A model generated the notes under the pieces. It made no database searches and was not told the origin of the DNA. It saw only the letters and a list, made by a program, of their open reading frames with translations. The position numbers were made by a program, and so were the translations under genes. A stretch of 64,000 bases of DNA from Primulina eburnea. Its lineage: Eukaryota > Streptophyta > Magnoliopsida > Lamiales > Gesneriaceae. The stretch is from positions 2,480,001 through 2,544,000 of the forward strand of contig NC_133105.1 in the NCBI RefSeq assembly GCF_022965805.1, read 5' to 3'. Shown in pieces: positions 35,503 to 46,400 of the stretch (position 1 is its first letter; every line of letters begins with the position of its first letter).

Positions 35503-36263
35503 ATTACTTCTCAAAGTGGGTAGAGGCTGAGGCTTTGGCTAAGATAACTGAAAATGAGGTACTCAAATTTCTCTGGAAGAACATCGTCTGCAGGTTTGGG
35601 GTCCCGAGGAAGTTGATATCCGACAACGGAAGGCAATTTCAAGGAAGCCGGATCCAAGCCTGGTGTAAAGAGATGAAGATACAGCAGCACTTCACCTCCG
35701 TGGCCTACCCTCAATGCAATGGCCAAGTGGAGGTCACCAACAGATCCTTAGTGCAGAGCCTGAAGACCAGACTCGGGAGCGCGAAAGCTAATCGGGTGGA
35801 GGAACTCCCCAGCGTGCTTTGGTCATGCAGGACCACCCCAAAAATAGGCACGGGGGAGACGCCTTTCAGCCTAGTTTATGGAAATGAAGCCGTGCTTCCG
35901 GCGGAGATCGGAGAAGAGACACCTCGCGTCACATTCTATGATGAGCAAAACAATGAGAGACGAGCAGCAGACTTGGATTTCGTGGAAGAAAAAAGAGAAG
36001 CCGCTGCCATAAGAATGGAAGCTTACAAGAGACGCATAGCCCAGTCTTACAACAAAAAGGTCATTCAGAGGAGCTTCCAGGTGGGAGACTTGGTCTTTAA
36101 GAAGGTTCAGGAAGAGAAGGTCGGAAAGCTCGATCCAAAATGGGAAGGGCCGTTCAAAGTGGTGGAAAAGCTCAGCTCAGGTGCCTACTACTTAGAGGAC
36201 TGGACAGGGAAGAAATTGAAGAGGCCATGGAATGCTTATCACCTCCGCAAATATTATGCTTAG
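35433..36263 (+). CDS. Tat element integrase core and C-terminus, in a shifted frame
   Basis: This 276-residue open frame holds the three catalytic acidic residues in context: GIDIVGPF/DYFSKW, SDNGRQF and NGQVEVTNR. The C-terminal GPFKVV...SSGAYYLED...WNAYHLRKYY ends without a chromodomain. It overlaps the end of the pol frame by about 70 bp. The sequence as given carries a single-base frame change between 35425 and 35445. It ends at 36263, and the 68-bp array starts 130 bp later. Confidence 0.88.
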   Translation: MGIDIVGPFPPAPAQKKFLLVAIDYFSKWVEAEALAKITENEVLKFLWKNIVCRFGVPRKLISDNGRQFQGSRIQAWCKEMKIQQHFTSVAYPQCNGQVEVTNRSLVQSLKTRLGSAKANRVEELPSVLWSCRTTPKIGTGETPFSLVYGNEAVLPAEIGEETPRVTFYDEQNNERRAADLDFVEEKREAAAIRMEAYKRRIAQSYNKKVIQRSFQVGDLVFKKVQEEKVGKLDPKWEGPFKVVEKLSSGAYYLEDWTGKKLKRPWNAYHLRKYYA

Positions 36264-36392
36264 ATATTGATAGAAGCTTTAGTTCTTTTTTATGTCATTT
36301 ACTTTCAATACAAGGACGTCAAGTTTTGATGCTTTATTCAGATACATTAATAAAATTATGCATTTTTGTTAGAAATTATTATTATTGCAGAT

Positions 36393-37665
36393 AAGGGTTT
36401 TCACCCTCAGTCAGATCAGGAGCCCAGAGCTCACCTCATCTTGGTCACGCCAAGTATGAGAAGGGTTTTCACCCTCAGTCAGATCAGGAGCCCAGAGCTC
36501 ACCTCATCTTGGTCACGCCAAGTATGAGAAGGGTTTTCACCCTCAATCAGATCAGGAGCCCAGAGCTCGCCTCATCTTGGTCACGCCAAGTATGAGAAGG
36601 GTTTTCACCCTCAGTCAGATCAGGAGCCCAGAGCTCACCTCATCTTGGTCACGCCAAGTATGAGAAGGGTTTTCACCCTCAGCCAGTGCAGGAGCCCAGA
36701 GCTCACCTCATCTTGGTCACGCCAAGTATGAGAAGGGTTTTCACCCTCAGCCAGTGCAGGAGCCCAGAGCTCACCTCATCTTGGTCACGCCAAGTATGAG
36801 AAGGGTTTTCACCCTCAGTCAGATCAGGAGCCCAGAGCTCACCTCATCTTGGTCACGCCAAGTATGAGAAGGGTTTTCACCCTCAGTCAGATCAGGAGCC
36901 CAGAGCTCACCTCATCTTGGTCACGCCAAGTATGAGAAGGGTTTTCACCCTCAGCCAGTGCAGAAGCCCAGAGCTCACCTCATCTTGGTCACGCCAAGTA
37001 TGAGAAGGGTTTTCACCCTCAGTCAGATCAGGAGCCCCGAGCTCACCTCATCTTGGTCACGCCAAGTATGAGAAGGGTTTTCACCCTCAGTCAGATCAGG
37101 AGCCCCGAGCTCACCTCATCTTGGTCACGCCAAGTATGAGAAGGGTTTTCACCCTCAGTCAGATCAGGAGCCCAGAGCTCACCTCATCTTGGTCACGCCA
37201 AGTATGAGAAGGGTTTTCACCCTCAGTCAGATCAGGAGCCCAGAGCTCACCTCATCTTGGTCACGCCAAGTATGAGAAGGGTTTTCACCCTCAGCCAGTG
37301 CAGGAGCCCAGAGCTCACCTCATCTTGGTCACGCCAAGTATGAGAAGGGTTTTCACCCTCAGTCAGATCAGGAGCCCCGAGCTCACCTCATCTTGGTCAC
37401 GCCAAGTATGAGAAGGGTTTTCACCCTCAGTCAGATCAGGAGCCCAGAGCTCACCTCATCTTGGTCACGCCAAGTATGAGAAGGGTTTTCACCCTCAGTC
37501 AGATCAGGAGCCCAGAGCTCACCTCATCTTGGTCATGCCAAGTATGAGAAGGGTTTTCACCCTCAGCCAGTGCAGGAGCCCAGAGCTCACCTCATCTTGG
37601 TCACGCCAAGTATGAGAAGGGTTTTCACCCTCAGTCAGTTCAGGAGCCTCATAGCTCACCTCGGC
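36393..37665 (+). repeat. 68-bp tandem array, 18 full units plus a partial one
   Basis: Units begin AAGGGTTTTCACCCTC and recur exactly every 68 bp from 36393 to 37617, without length change. Each unit holds a short hairpin, CTTGG-TCACG-CCAAG. Two unit types alternate: CAGTCAGATCAGG (A) and CAGCCAGTGCAGG (B, units 5, 6, 9, 14 and 18). Some A units carry CCCCGAG in place of CCCAGAG. Only the last partial unit drifts. The array lies between integrase and the expected 3' LTR. Confidence 0.95.
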
Positions 37666-37689
37666 TCGGCATGAATTTTACGTTCCAAA

Positions 37690-38200
37690 AGTATGGTTAA
37701 GTTGCTGGCCGAGCTCCCATGGCCGAGCCGATCTCAGCGAGGTATTATTTTTACCAAGTTATTATGGATGATTGGCTGGCCGAGCTCCTATGGCCGAGCC
37801 GATCTCAGCGATGTTATTATTTTTACCAAGTTATTATGGATGATTGGCTGGCCGAGCTCCCAGGGCCGAGCCGATCTCAGCGAGGTATTATTTTTACCAA
37901 GTTATTATGGATGATTGGCTGCCGAGCTCCCAAGGCCGAGCCGCTCTCAGCGCTGTTTTAATTAATTACCAAGTTATTACGGTAAGTGGCTTGCCGAGCT
38001 CCCAAGGCCGAGCCGAATCTCACATCGCTGGTTTAATTATTACCAAGTTATTACGGTTTAGTGGCCTGTCCGAGCTTCCCAAGGGCAAAGTTATTACGGT
38101 TAAGTGGCTGGCCGAGCTCCCAAGGCCGAGCCGAGCTCATCACTGTTTTATATCTTACCAAGTTCTTATGGTTAAGTGGCTGGCCGAGCTCCCAGTCCGA
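37690..38200 (+). repeat. 71-bp tandem array running into the gap
   Basis: About eight diverging units start CTGGCCGAGCTCCCA-GGCCGAGCC and contain a TACCAAGTTATTA block. Spacing is 71-72 bp for the first units (37705, 37776, 37848, 37919, 37990) and more irregular after. The GGCCGAGCTCCC word also occurs in the 5' LTR. The array is cut by the run of Ns. Confidence 0.9.
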
Positions 38201-38300
38201 NNNNNNNNNNNNNNNNNNNNNNNNNNNNNNNNNNNNNNNNNNNNNNNNNNNNNNNNNNNNNNNNNNNNNNNNNNNNNNNNNNNNNNNNNNNNNNNNNNNN
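38201..38300. other. Assembly gap (100 N)
   Basis: Exactly 100 N, the usual placeholder for a gap of unknown size. The missing 3' LTR, and possibly the bodies of the R3H and F-box genes, would fall here. Confidence 0.98.
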
Positions 38301-39704
38301 TATAATATAATATACTTTATTGACTCTGCATGGATTCTGTAGCTCCATGCTAGGCATGACACCCCCTCCCCTCTGTCCTTTGATAAGATTACAATCTACA
38401 CCTCTCTCCTCTCTCACACAGAAAAATTGGGTAGATAGCAGCAGGAAAAATTATATACATGCACCTTACATACATATTTTCGAACAAGATCCTCTACTGT
38501 GTTCTGCGTGTTCACATTATCTAACGATAGTGCTTTGATCCAAAGACCAAAACCAATATTTTCTTGGTAGTTCGCCCGTACGAGATATATTAACAAGCCT
38601 ATGTTGATCGAGACCAACAAAAAAACCATGAATGATGAATCGCTAAATACTTTATTTTGCAGCATACGTATAAGAAAAAGAAATAGTGGAAGTGGAGTCG
38701 TCAGGTAGACTACACAAAGTAAGATATTTTATCCCACCAGTTACGTAAAGCTGTAGATTTATACTGTTCTCCTCAACTTTACAATTATTATTGCCATGCT
38801 AAGAACACTGACATAATTTTCCTTTTCAGATTAAGAAGATAAGCTCCTACTCCACATTAAGTGCAGACAAAGACCACAAAATAACCGAGAAGATAAATCA
38901 ACGACTGAACAGTAACCGCACAAAGAGACAACATAAAAAGAAAACTTCAGTTTGTAGCCATCTACATCTGACACTTTTTAAAAAATTAAACAAAGAAATG
39001 GTCAGATGAATAATACAGAAGGTATTTAGATTAGTTTTTTTTTTTTTTGTATTAGTTACACGCAAACCGCAAAGGGTAATAATTTAATTTAGTACTAGAG
39101 AGATATAGCAAGATTTGATACTTGAGAAGGGGAAAGGATAAGGTCTATTTCGCTCGAGGGTCCCTTTTGACAGAGCAAGAAAGGAATCAGGCAGAGAAAA
39201 TAGAAAAAAACTATGGAAACAAAATAACCCTTTTGCATGAAAGGATTTTGGAAGAGAATTGTTGGTCCAAAATTGGTGGTATTATTTTGGTTACTGCGAC
39301 GAAAGTTTCACGTTTTGCCATTGAGAGCTAAGATACAAAATTAAAGTTGAATGTGTATTGCATATTGATTTGGTTAAAAAGTAGACCATCTTTTGATCTT
39401 TTTCAACGGTAATCTTTTAAGCTCGAGTACCACATGAAGTGACAGAGAGAAACCGATACGCAAATCTCTTTACCACAAGGGTTTTCTAAAAAGATGATTA
39501 TCTATGTATGTAAGTAGCAATGTCTAAGCTCTAATTTTTCTACGTGATTCGGTCAAAGTTGCAAAGAATGAAATGATACGATATCTGTGTTATATCCCGC
39601 AAAGTAACGCATAAAGTTGATTTGAACATCGCTCAAATCATCATTAAAATTTCATATAAATCCCAAAAAAGATAAAAGGGATATACCAAAAACGTACAGC
39701 TTAC
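38301..39704. other. Region right of the gap, downstream of the F-box exon
   Basis: By orientation this should be intron or further exons of the SAP-like gene, but I find no F-box or WD-like exon in it. It does not match the retroelement either. No other gene seen. Confidence 0.5.
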
Positions 39705-39935
39705 CTGGAAAATGTTGGAGAAAGCGTGCGCAGCAGCAAGTCGACCAGCAGTTCTTGATGCATCAGTGGCTACTTCAAATGCAAGAGCTTCAATGAATGG
39801 TTCGGGCCAGATTCCGTCACTGAATCGCCTCCTACTGCGAGAAGATGAAGGGCCAGCTTCAAACTCACCGCCTCCTACTCCGCCTCCGCCGACTTCAACT
39901 TCTTCATCAGAAGAAGATGAAGATGATGTTGACAT
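39705..39935 (-). CDS. SAP: Exon 1 of a STERILE APETALA (SAP)-like F-box protein; rest not found
   Basis: Seventy-seven codons from ATG at 39935 to a GT donor after CAG at 39705. The protein starts MSTSSSSSSDEE with a Gly/Ser-rich stretch. It continues into GIWPEPFIEALAFEVATDAS and GRLAAAHAFSNIFQ, the start of the F-box-like region of SAP proteins. As I recall the family, a segment resembling VCxTWRAVSRSD follows. SAP is an SCF subunit that controls flower development and organ size in Arabidopsis (At5g35770). An upstream in-frame ATG (39956) adds seven unlikely residues. The remaining exons are missing up to the gap, so this is a partial or broken gene here. Confidence 0.7.
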
Positions 39936-40900
39936 ATGGACGAAAAGTACGTACAACTAAGGTGTGACAGAATCTAGGAACCCCAAGGTTTTGAGACAAA
40001 ACAAAGCAAACAAAAAGAGAGATAACAGACAAACCGAAGGGTCCCAAAAAAGAGAACTAGTATTTTCAGTTTTTCAAGATTAGTGTTATAATTAATAGTT
40101 TTTTTGTTCTACACCGCCTCTCTTCGAGTAACATCTAATTTTTTACTCGTATAAAAATGTCGTCTGTTAACAGAATAAATAATTGCATGGCGAGAAAGAT
40201 GGAAGATGTAAAGGTCGAGGAGTAGAAGGAACGATAAGTTGCAACAAAAACTGCTTCTATAACAATAACAACTTCACTTTTCTAAGTAATTGACATTTGA
40301 ATTCACAAAAATTCATATACTATGTGTCGAGAATAGGAGGATTTTGGTTGATGGCGTAATCTCTCCCAAGTAGGAGCCATGCTCATTTCCAGTTAACTCT
40401 CCATCCTACAAAAGGAGTTGAAAAGTAGAATACTCGGAAGCGAATGACAGCCGAGAGAGTTACGTTGTTTGCTTTTATTGTTAATAAAAATATCGTGTAA
40501 ACGAATTTATGAATAGTAAAAGAATATGTAATTACCATTTTGCACGTTATTGGAAAAATTTCATCTCGTAATACATGTAATACGAAAAAAAAATGGATAT
40601 GTATCTTTGCTTAAATCAAAATATTTTTAAAACAAAAAACATGCACGATTTGATAATGTAAATATCCAAAATCATAATAAGATTATTATACAAGAATAAA
40701 AATACAATTTTCACCATATAACATAACAAATAATCATGTCAAATTCCCAATCACGCGACACTTGCTAAGAAAATCAATTTTCGATTTAGAACTATAGTTA
40801 CGATTGCTATAAGAAATCTCAAAGTTAGAGATGTTGAGGTAAATAGATATTATACATATGAAAAGTAAGTAGTTTTTTTTATAGGTTTCACATTTTATAT

Positions 40901-40902
<2 letters not shown>

Positions 40903-40962
<60 letters not shown>
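40903..40962. repeat. (TA)n microsatellite
   Basis: About 60 bp of pure AT/TA alternation. Confidence 0.95.
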
Positions 40963-40965
<3 letters not shown>

Positions 40966-41582
40966 CATCGTTGAGATTATACTTGTTTATTGAATATAAT
41001 TTTTATAGGTTTCGTTAAAATTGAATAGATAAACTATATAAAACCCGTATCATTGGTCTGTCCCCCATCATCGAGAGATTTATAGACTTATGGCGAAATA
41101 TGTGTACATTAGCTTTATTCGGTTACTTTAATGCATTGAACATTAAATCTGTAAAATCAGATATTTTATATTAGAAAAAAATTGTACAATATACCATTAT
41201 AAAATTTTGTTTTTTAAAAAAAATGAATTCTTGTAAGTTGTAACTCGTTTCTGTTATATCAGTTTGAAAATAGAAGTCTCGATGCTGGAAATGAGAAGCT
41301 TTATTAATATAGAAACTTTTGATTTCCATTTGAATATTCATCAAACGAATAAAAAAACTACTATAGCAATTTGATTATATATATATAAATATAAGCAGTA
41401 GTGTTGGACTACAAGCAGTGTAGTGCAGAACTTTGTCATGCATGGGTAAACGTCTTGTCAATGCTGCCATCATTTAATGTAAGGAAAAAAATTTAATAAA
41501 AGGACGGCTTTTCTTATTATATATATATATATATATATTTAGAAAAAAAATATTATTAAGAAACTACTAAAATTTAAAGCGG

Positions 41583-41765
41583 AAGTGGGTGAAAAATCTT
41601 CTATCAAAATATTTTTTGGGTTCACTTTTTACTCACAAAATTGTGGTACTATGTCATACAAAATGTGATATACTTCATGTGAAAATGTGGTATTAAAAAA
41701 ATACTCAAGAACTGAACAGAATAAAAATGGACGGCTGGAAACTGAAGGCCAATTTCTCCCAAATT
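41583..41765. repeat. Dispersed repeat, second copy of 28918-29125
   Basis: By eye, roughly 75-80% identical to the copy upstream of the bZIP gene over about 180 bp (AAAATCTTCTATCAAAATAT, TGTGGTACTATGTCATA, GATATACTTCATGTGAAAAT). The first copy has an extra internal duplication of ATGATATACTTCATGTG. Element type unknown. Confidence 0.7.
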
Positions 41766-42423
41766 AAATTTGTAGAAAGACAAAGTACATAAAAACTTTC
41801 TGAGAGCTATGCAGACATGCCTATAAAAGTGCTTTAAAACGATGTAACAGTAACAGTATCAGGTTCAGGGATACCCATCTCCCCCTCTCCTCTCACCCTT
41901 TATTCTTATTATCTATTAATAATTTTACTATAATAATTAAATTTAAAAATAAACTTACAATATATTCCATGCAATGACCTTTCGGTCCTCAGCTGTATTA
42001 AATGCCAAAGACTAGTCAATTCCCATTATAATAATTGGGTATTGTAATGAAAGTCGACTATGCTAACATATTTGAAGGTCCCTGATTTAAGGGTTTTTGT
42101 CTATTTTGTGTTTATAAATATATTATGATAGGATATTATAATTATCTCAAGATATATTTTTTTTAAACTAATTATCTCAAGATATATAAAACAGTAATAT
42201 TATCAAGAATTTTCTAATCAAGTACGTACTATTTATGACTACATATATTTATTTGTGTTAGTAATTAGTACCATGCATGCATATCGACTTATTGTTCATA
42301 TTATATTGTACTCCACGAATTTCTGATAATATTTTTGTTTTGTTGATGAAATATTTAGTAACAAAATTTTGAATACAAATTTAAAATAGGTATCCAAAAT
42401 CTTGACAATTTTTTCAAGGTTTC

Positions 42424-42610
42424 GAGTAGATAGATTTCTTGTAAGACGATCTCACGAATCTTTATCTGTGAGATGGGTCAACACTACTGATATTCACAAT
42501 AAAAAGTAATATTTTTAGTATAAAAAGTAATATTTTTTCATAGATGACTCAAATAAGAGATCTGTCTCACAAAATACGACCCGTGAAACAGTCTCACACA
42601 AATTTTTGCT
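42424..42610 (+). mobile_element. Mutator-like MITE, copy C
   Basis: A 187-bp copy in the opposite orientation to copy A. It starts GAGTAGATAGATTTCTTG and ends CTCACACAAATTTTTGCT. Flanking 9-mers CAAGGTTTC and CAAGCTTTC agree at 8 of 9 positions. Confidence 0.8.
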
Positions 42611-43113
42611 CAAGCTTTCACCCAAAGCGAAACTCTTTCCTCAAGATTTACGTTTGATCGACATTTTTTCGTACTCTTTAGAACACTGATATCTAACACT
42701 ATAACAAAAATAGCTTTCCGCAGCGTGTATATGGATTAATACCAATAAATAATAATGCATGTGACTAAATTAAAAAAAAAAGGTTAAAAACTGTAATGTG
42801 TTATATGGTAAAATAAAATAAATTCAACATCCAGAAACAATAACATGACCGAGCATTCAACCAGTAACTTAAACAACTTAATCATTTAATTTAAGAAAAC
42901 AATAGAGAGAATAAAATCTTCATTTCATTGGTTACCAATGTCTGGATTTTTGTAAGTCGTCGATGTCTCCTCATTAGCTAAATTTGGTTTATTTGTTTCT
43001 CATTGTGTTATTTCGAATTTATTAGAGTAACAACTGATTAACCTTAAAAAAATAAAACTTTGTTCTGTTGTAAAAGTCTTGAAAACATAATCGTAACGTC
43101 CTAAGACAAGAAT

Positions 43114-43558
43114 ATGGACAAGGGGTTGTTTGGAGTTGCGTTGCTTCTCATTTTTCTGTCTCGTAAGTCGATAGGAAAAACAGATTTGAACATTTTGATA
43201 TTTTTAATTACTGTAGCTTCGCCTAAATTATATGTATGTGTATCGTCTACTAATTCGTTGACCATGATTTGCACCAGCTTCTCGTGTATGAATGTGCAAA
43301 TCCAGAAGCCATGGATTCAGTGGAAGTTGCTTCATCAGGAGCCGCAATTTCCGAACGATTTACCTGCACGAGGGTTTTCAACGCGGCCATTGTTCTCTTG
43401 GTGGCTGCTATTGTTTGAAGCCACGTGAATTGTGATGTAGGAAGTGGAACAGCAATGGTGGCGCCGGAAGAACTCGTTTTGGTGGCGGAGGAAGCCACGG
43501 TGGTGGTAGAGAAAGTCACTTTGGCGGCGGACGAAGAGGAGGAAGAGGAAGTCAATAA
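43114..43558 (+). pseudogene. Defensin-like gene, decayed, with an in-frame glycine-rich tail
   Basis: Plant defensins are small secreted cysteine-rich peptides. Exon 1 (43114-43162) codes a signal peptide, MDKGLFGVALLLIFLS, ending at a GT donor. Exon 2 starts after an AG at 43278. Its frame reads the defensin pattern C-x-S-x-S-H-x-F-x-G-x-C from 43295 (CKSRSHGFSGSC), then HEGFQRGHC and a C-x-C. Lesions: a TGA at 43289-43291 just before the first Cys, Phe and Tyr codons where the third and fourth Cys belong (each one base from a Cys codon), and a TGA at 43433-43435. The same frame then stays open for 40 codons to 43558: first a Cys, then a Gly/Arg/Ser/His tail (RFGGGGSHGGG, FGGGRRGGRG). Other frames are partly open there too, so the tail's reality is inferred. 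Confidence 0.6.
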
Positions 43559-43819
43559 TAATAATAATTTATGACTAAAGTAACGCTATTAATAAATAAT
43601 TTACAAAAAGTCAATAAATTTTTATTTTTATCAATAGTATGATATGATTTCTTGTATTTCCGAAATCTGATAAATGAAGGGACCAAAATTTAATAATAAA
43701 AGTTATAACTTATTTATTAAATGTGATGAAAAATACAAAAATTACATATTGAATATGCTATTGTCATTTTATCGATATTTATATTTATATAAATATGTAC
43801 GATAGATATATAACATATA

Positions 43820-43859
<40 letters not shown>

Positions 43860-44474
43860 TAAATGCTTTGGAAAATAAACAATTATAAATTCAATATGTG
43901 ATTATCATTTTATTGATATTTATATAAATATGTAGAGAAGAGGCGTAGCCATAGTGTGGGTGGGCTGGGCTCAAGCCTAGCAAAGATTTTTGATTTTAGA
44001 TTCTTGTAGCTTTTAAGAAAAAAGTTCGATATTCGAATCCAAGTGGCATGAATTTCAAAAGAAATAGTATATTTCAACCTCTGTCTACAAACTCACGACA
44101 TGAAGGCCACCTCTAGGCTTTTCAAAAACTAGATAATCAAAGTCATACTAACTATCTTTTCTTTCATATTCAGTTTGATGTTGTGATATCTTAACACGAG
44201 GGTTGTATGCCACGCTGCATGAAAAACTATGTAATTAAGCCAATTTTCTGTTGCCGCGTATCTCTTTAATTAAGCCAATTTTCTGTTGCCGCGTATCTCT
44301 TTAATTAAGCACTATTCTCCTTGGCGTTCATTGGTTTGTGTTTTTCTCAAGATTTTTGTAGTTTTAGTGTTTTTGAATCTGGATTTGGTCTATTCCGGGT
44401 TAAAGATTAAAAACTTGCAATAAATTAATTGTATGCTTTTATGGAATCCTATCACCATGAATTATTTGTTTAGT

Positions 44475-44606
44475 GTCTTATTTAGGTCATCCATAAAAAA
44501 ATATTACTTTTTATGTTAATAGTATTACTTTTTATTGTGGATATCGATAGATATTACCCGTCTCACATATAAAAATTCGTGAGACCATCTCACGAGAGAC
44601 CTACTC
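44475..44606 (-). mobile_element. Mutator-like MITE, copy D (left end missing)
   Basis: The interior and right end match the family (ATTACTTTTTATTGTGGATA, CGTGAGACCATCTCACGAGA, GACCTACTC). The left terminal repeat is absent. Confidence 0.75.
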
Positions 44607-45199
44607 AAATTATAATTACAAATTTGCAATACATGGATATAAAAATTAAAATGAATCATATTAACATAGACAAATGACAGTAATATATTTTAAAATTTAA
44701 AATTTTGTAGATGTTATTTTCAAAATTTGTAATATAATGTCTAATTCAAAAGATAAATTAAAATATAAATCTTATCTTTGAGTACAAGATACATAAGATA
44801 ACATAAGTGCAAATACCAAAAAAATTTGTTCCGGTTCGATTAACCAACAAAACTGACGAAAAATTAAAAATCGAACCGAATTATTAGATAAGTTTTCGGT
44901 TTCGTATTGGCAATTAACCGAAGCGTGAATCACTTGTCAATATATTTTATGCGGTGACTCAGACAGAAAGGGGTTAAGCTCAGGGTTGAGAGAATGAGGG
45001 GAGATTGGAGAATTGGGGGTTTCTTCAAGGTTGGTTGCCTCTCCGTCTCCTCCCATGATTTCCCCAAATATCAACGAACCTTGTGTAAAGTACCTGTGCT
45101 TCGAGCTATTCGTTTCCTTGATTATTATTATTGTTATTATTATTATTTGCAATGGAAAGAGTACCATAAAAACGAAAGGAGGCTGTGACGATATTTCGA

Positions 45200-45360
45200 T
45201 TCCTCTGAGCTGATGAAATCGGGCGAGGACGAAAGATGCGGACCCGTATCTTGGCGGGGCAACCCGGATGGCTTGTATTCATATACTTGCAACCGATCGG
45301 TTCGCAGCCATGGCGTGGTCTCGACTCTCTCTCCGGCCCACCAGATCTGAGCCTCACTGT
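45200..45360. repeat. Duplicated segment, copy 1 (partner 46240-46400)
   Basis: Shares GAGCTGATGAA, CCCGTATCTTGGCGG, AACCCGGATGGC and GCAGCCATGGCG in the same order and similar spacing with 46240-46400. See the finding for possible readings. Confidence 0.7.
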
Positions 45361-46239
45361 TTTTCTTTTAAATAAAAACAATTTTTGGGAATAAACAGGT
45401 ATTTTTCATTAAATATGAATATTGGGGTTAAATAGTAGTGGATGCACTAAATTATTTATTTTCAACAAGGACTTGCAAATAGCGTACACATAAATAAAAA
45501 TTTCAAAGTTTTGTATTCACCATTGAACGAGAGACTAGAACATCAGACGTCTTATATTCTTTTTTGCACTAAATTTAAATCCTAAATTTATAATGAGATC
45601 TCGAGCTCAAATTTTACTCGTACAACTGAAAACAACATCCATCCAAACATCATTCCAGGCTTTGTATATTTTTCTAGTGAAATTAAATAGACCATAAAGT
45701 TGATACTTAATAATTTTTAAAATAAAAATTTACTAGATAACATTAAACTACACAAGCAGGAAAAGAAATATATAAATATAAATAGGAAGAAAGGCAACAC
45801 ACACATTGGTGGCTCGTTCAATTCTACTTGTGGGACACTGTCCTCACAGGATTTAGATAATCCAAATTTAGTCATATTTGTGATATAAAAAAAATAGTGG
45901 AATTGATGTACTTGTGATTAAATCTGAACCATGAATCTACACGTAGACATTGCCTCACGTAGAGGGTGAAATATTCCCACATGAGCTCGGAAAGAGGAAA
46001 ATGAGGGTACCATTGAGATTGGCGAGTTCCGAGACGGTGGTTGCCGCTCACTGCGAATCCCACATGATTTCCATAAAAAAAAATCCAACAGCCCTTCCAC
46101 AACAAAACACCATCTTGGTTTTTGTTCATGAATCTCTTCGCTCTCTCCCTCTCTCTCTCTCTCTCTCTCTGTGATATATATACAAATCCCATCTGTGTTT
46201 ACCACTTTATCGTGTGGGCGATGATGATGATTTCTCTTT

Positions 46240-46400
46240 CATATCTTTCCGAGCTGATGAATCTGGCATCGAGAACAACGCGACCCGTATCTTGGCGGAG
46301 AAACCCGGATGGCCTGTGAGCAACCGGTGATTTGCAGCCATGGCGCGGTCGCTTTCTCTTTCGCCTCTTAATATCCATCTGAGCCTACTTCTTATTTTCA
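46240..46400. repeat. Duplicated segment, copy 2 (partner 45200-45360)
   Basis: Shares the ordered words listed for copy 1. It is followed by a pyrimidine-rich stretch and an ATT microsatellite. Confidence 0.7.

Larger units (their letters stand above)
30076..38200 (+). mobile_element. Tat-lineage Ty3 LTR retrotransposon, 3' LTR not seen
   Basis: Order: 5' LTR, primer-binding site, gag, protease, reverse transcriptase, RNase H, a second archaeal-type RNase H, integrase, 68-bp array, 71-bp array, gap. The dual RNase H and the absence of a chromodomain place it in the Tat clade. Reading-frame changes near 32345-32390 and 35425-35445 mean the copy as assembled does not code one continuous polyprotein. 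The left edge is uncertain (30076-30170), because no second LTR is available to align. Confidence 0.85.
39936..43113. other. AT-rich spacer with microsatellites and repeats
   Basis: No coding exon. It contains a TA microsatellite of about 30 units (about 40903-40962), a shorter one at about 41517-41540, and the second copy of the dispersed repeat (41583-41765). A Mutator-like MITE lies at 42424-42610. The rest is featureless. Confidence 0.6.

Noticed and set aside
36393..37665. CRISPR-like regular repeats
   Set aside because: Units are contiguous 68-mers with no unique spacers, in a plant retroelement. This is a tandem array.
38414..38665. Minus-strand 83-codon frame right of the gap as the next SAP exon
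   Set aside because: It shows no F-box or SAP-like sequence and no fitting acceptor in phase with exon 1.
43250..43555. Minus-strand Ser/Thr-rich open frame
   Set aside because: It is the antisense of the Gly-rich tail of the defensin-like gene. Composition bias keeps it open and there is no homology signal.
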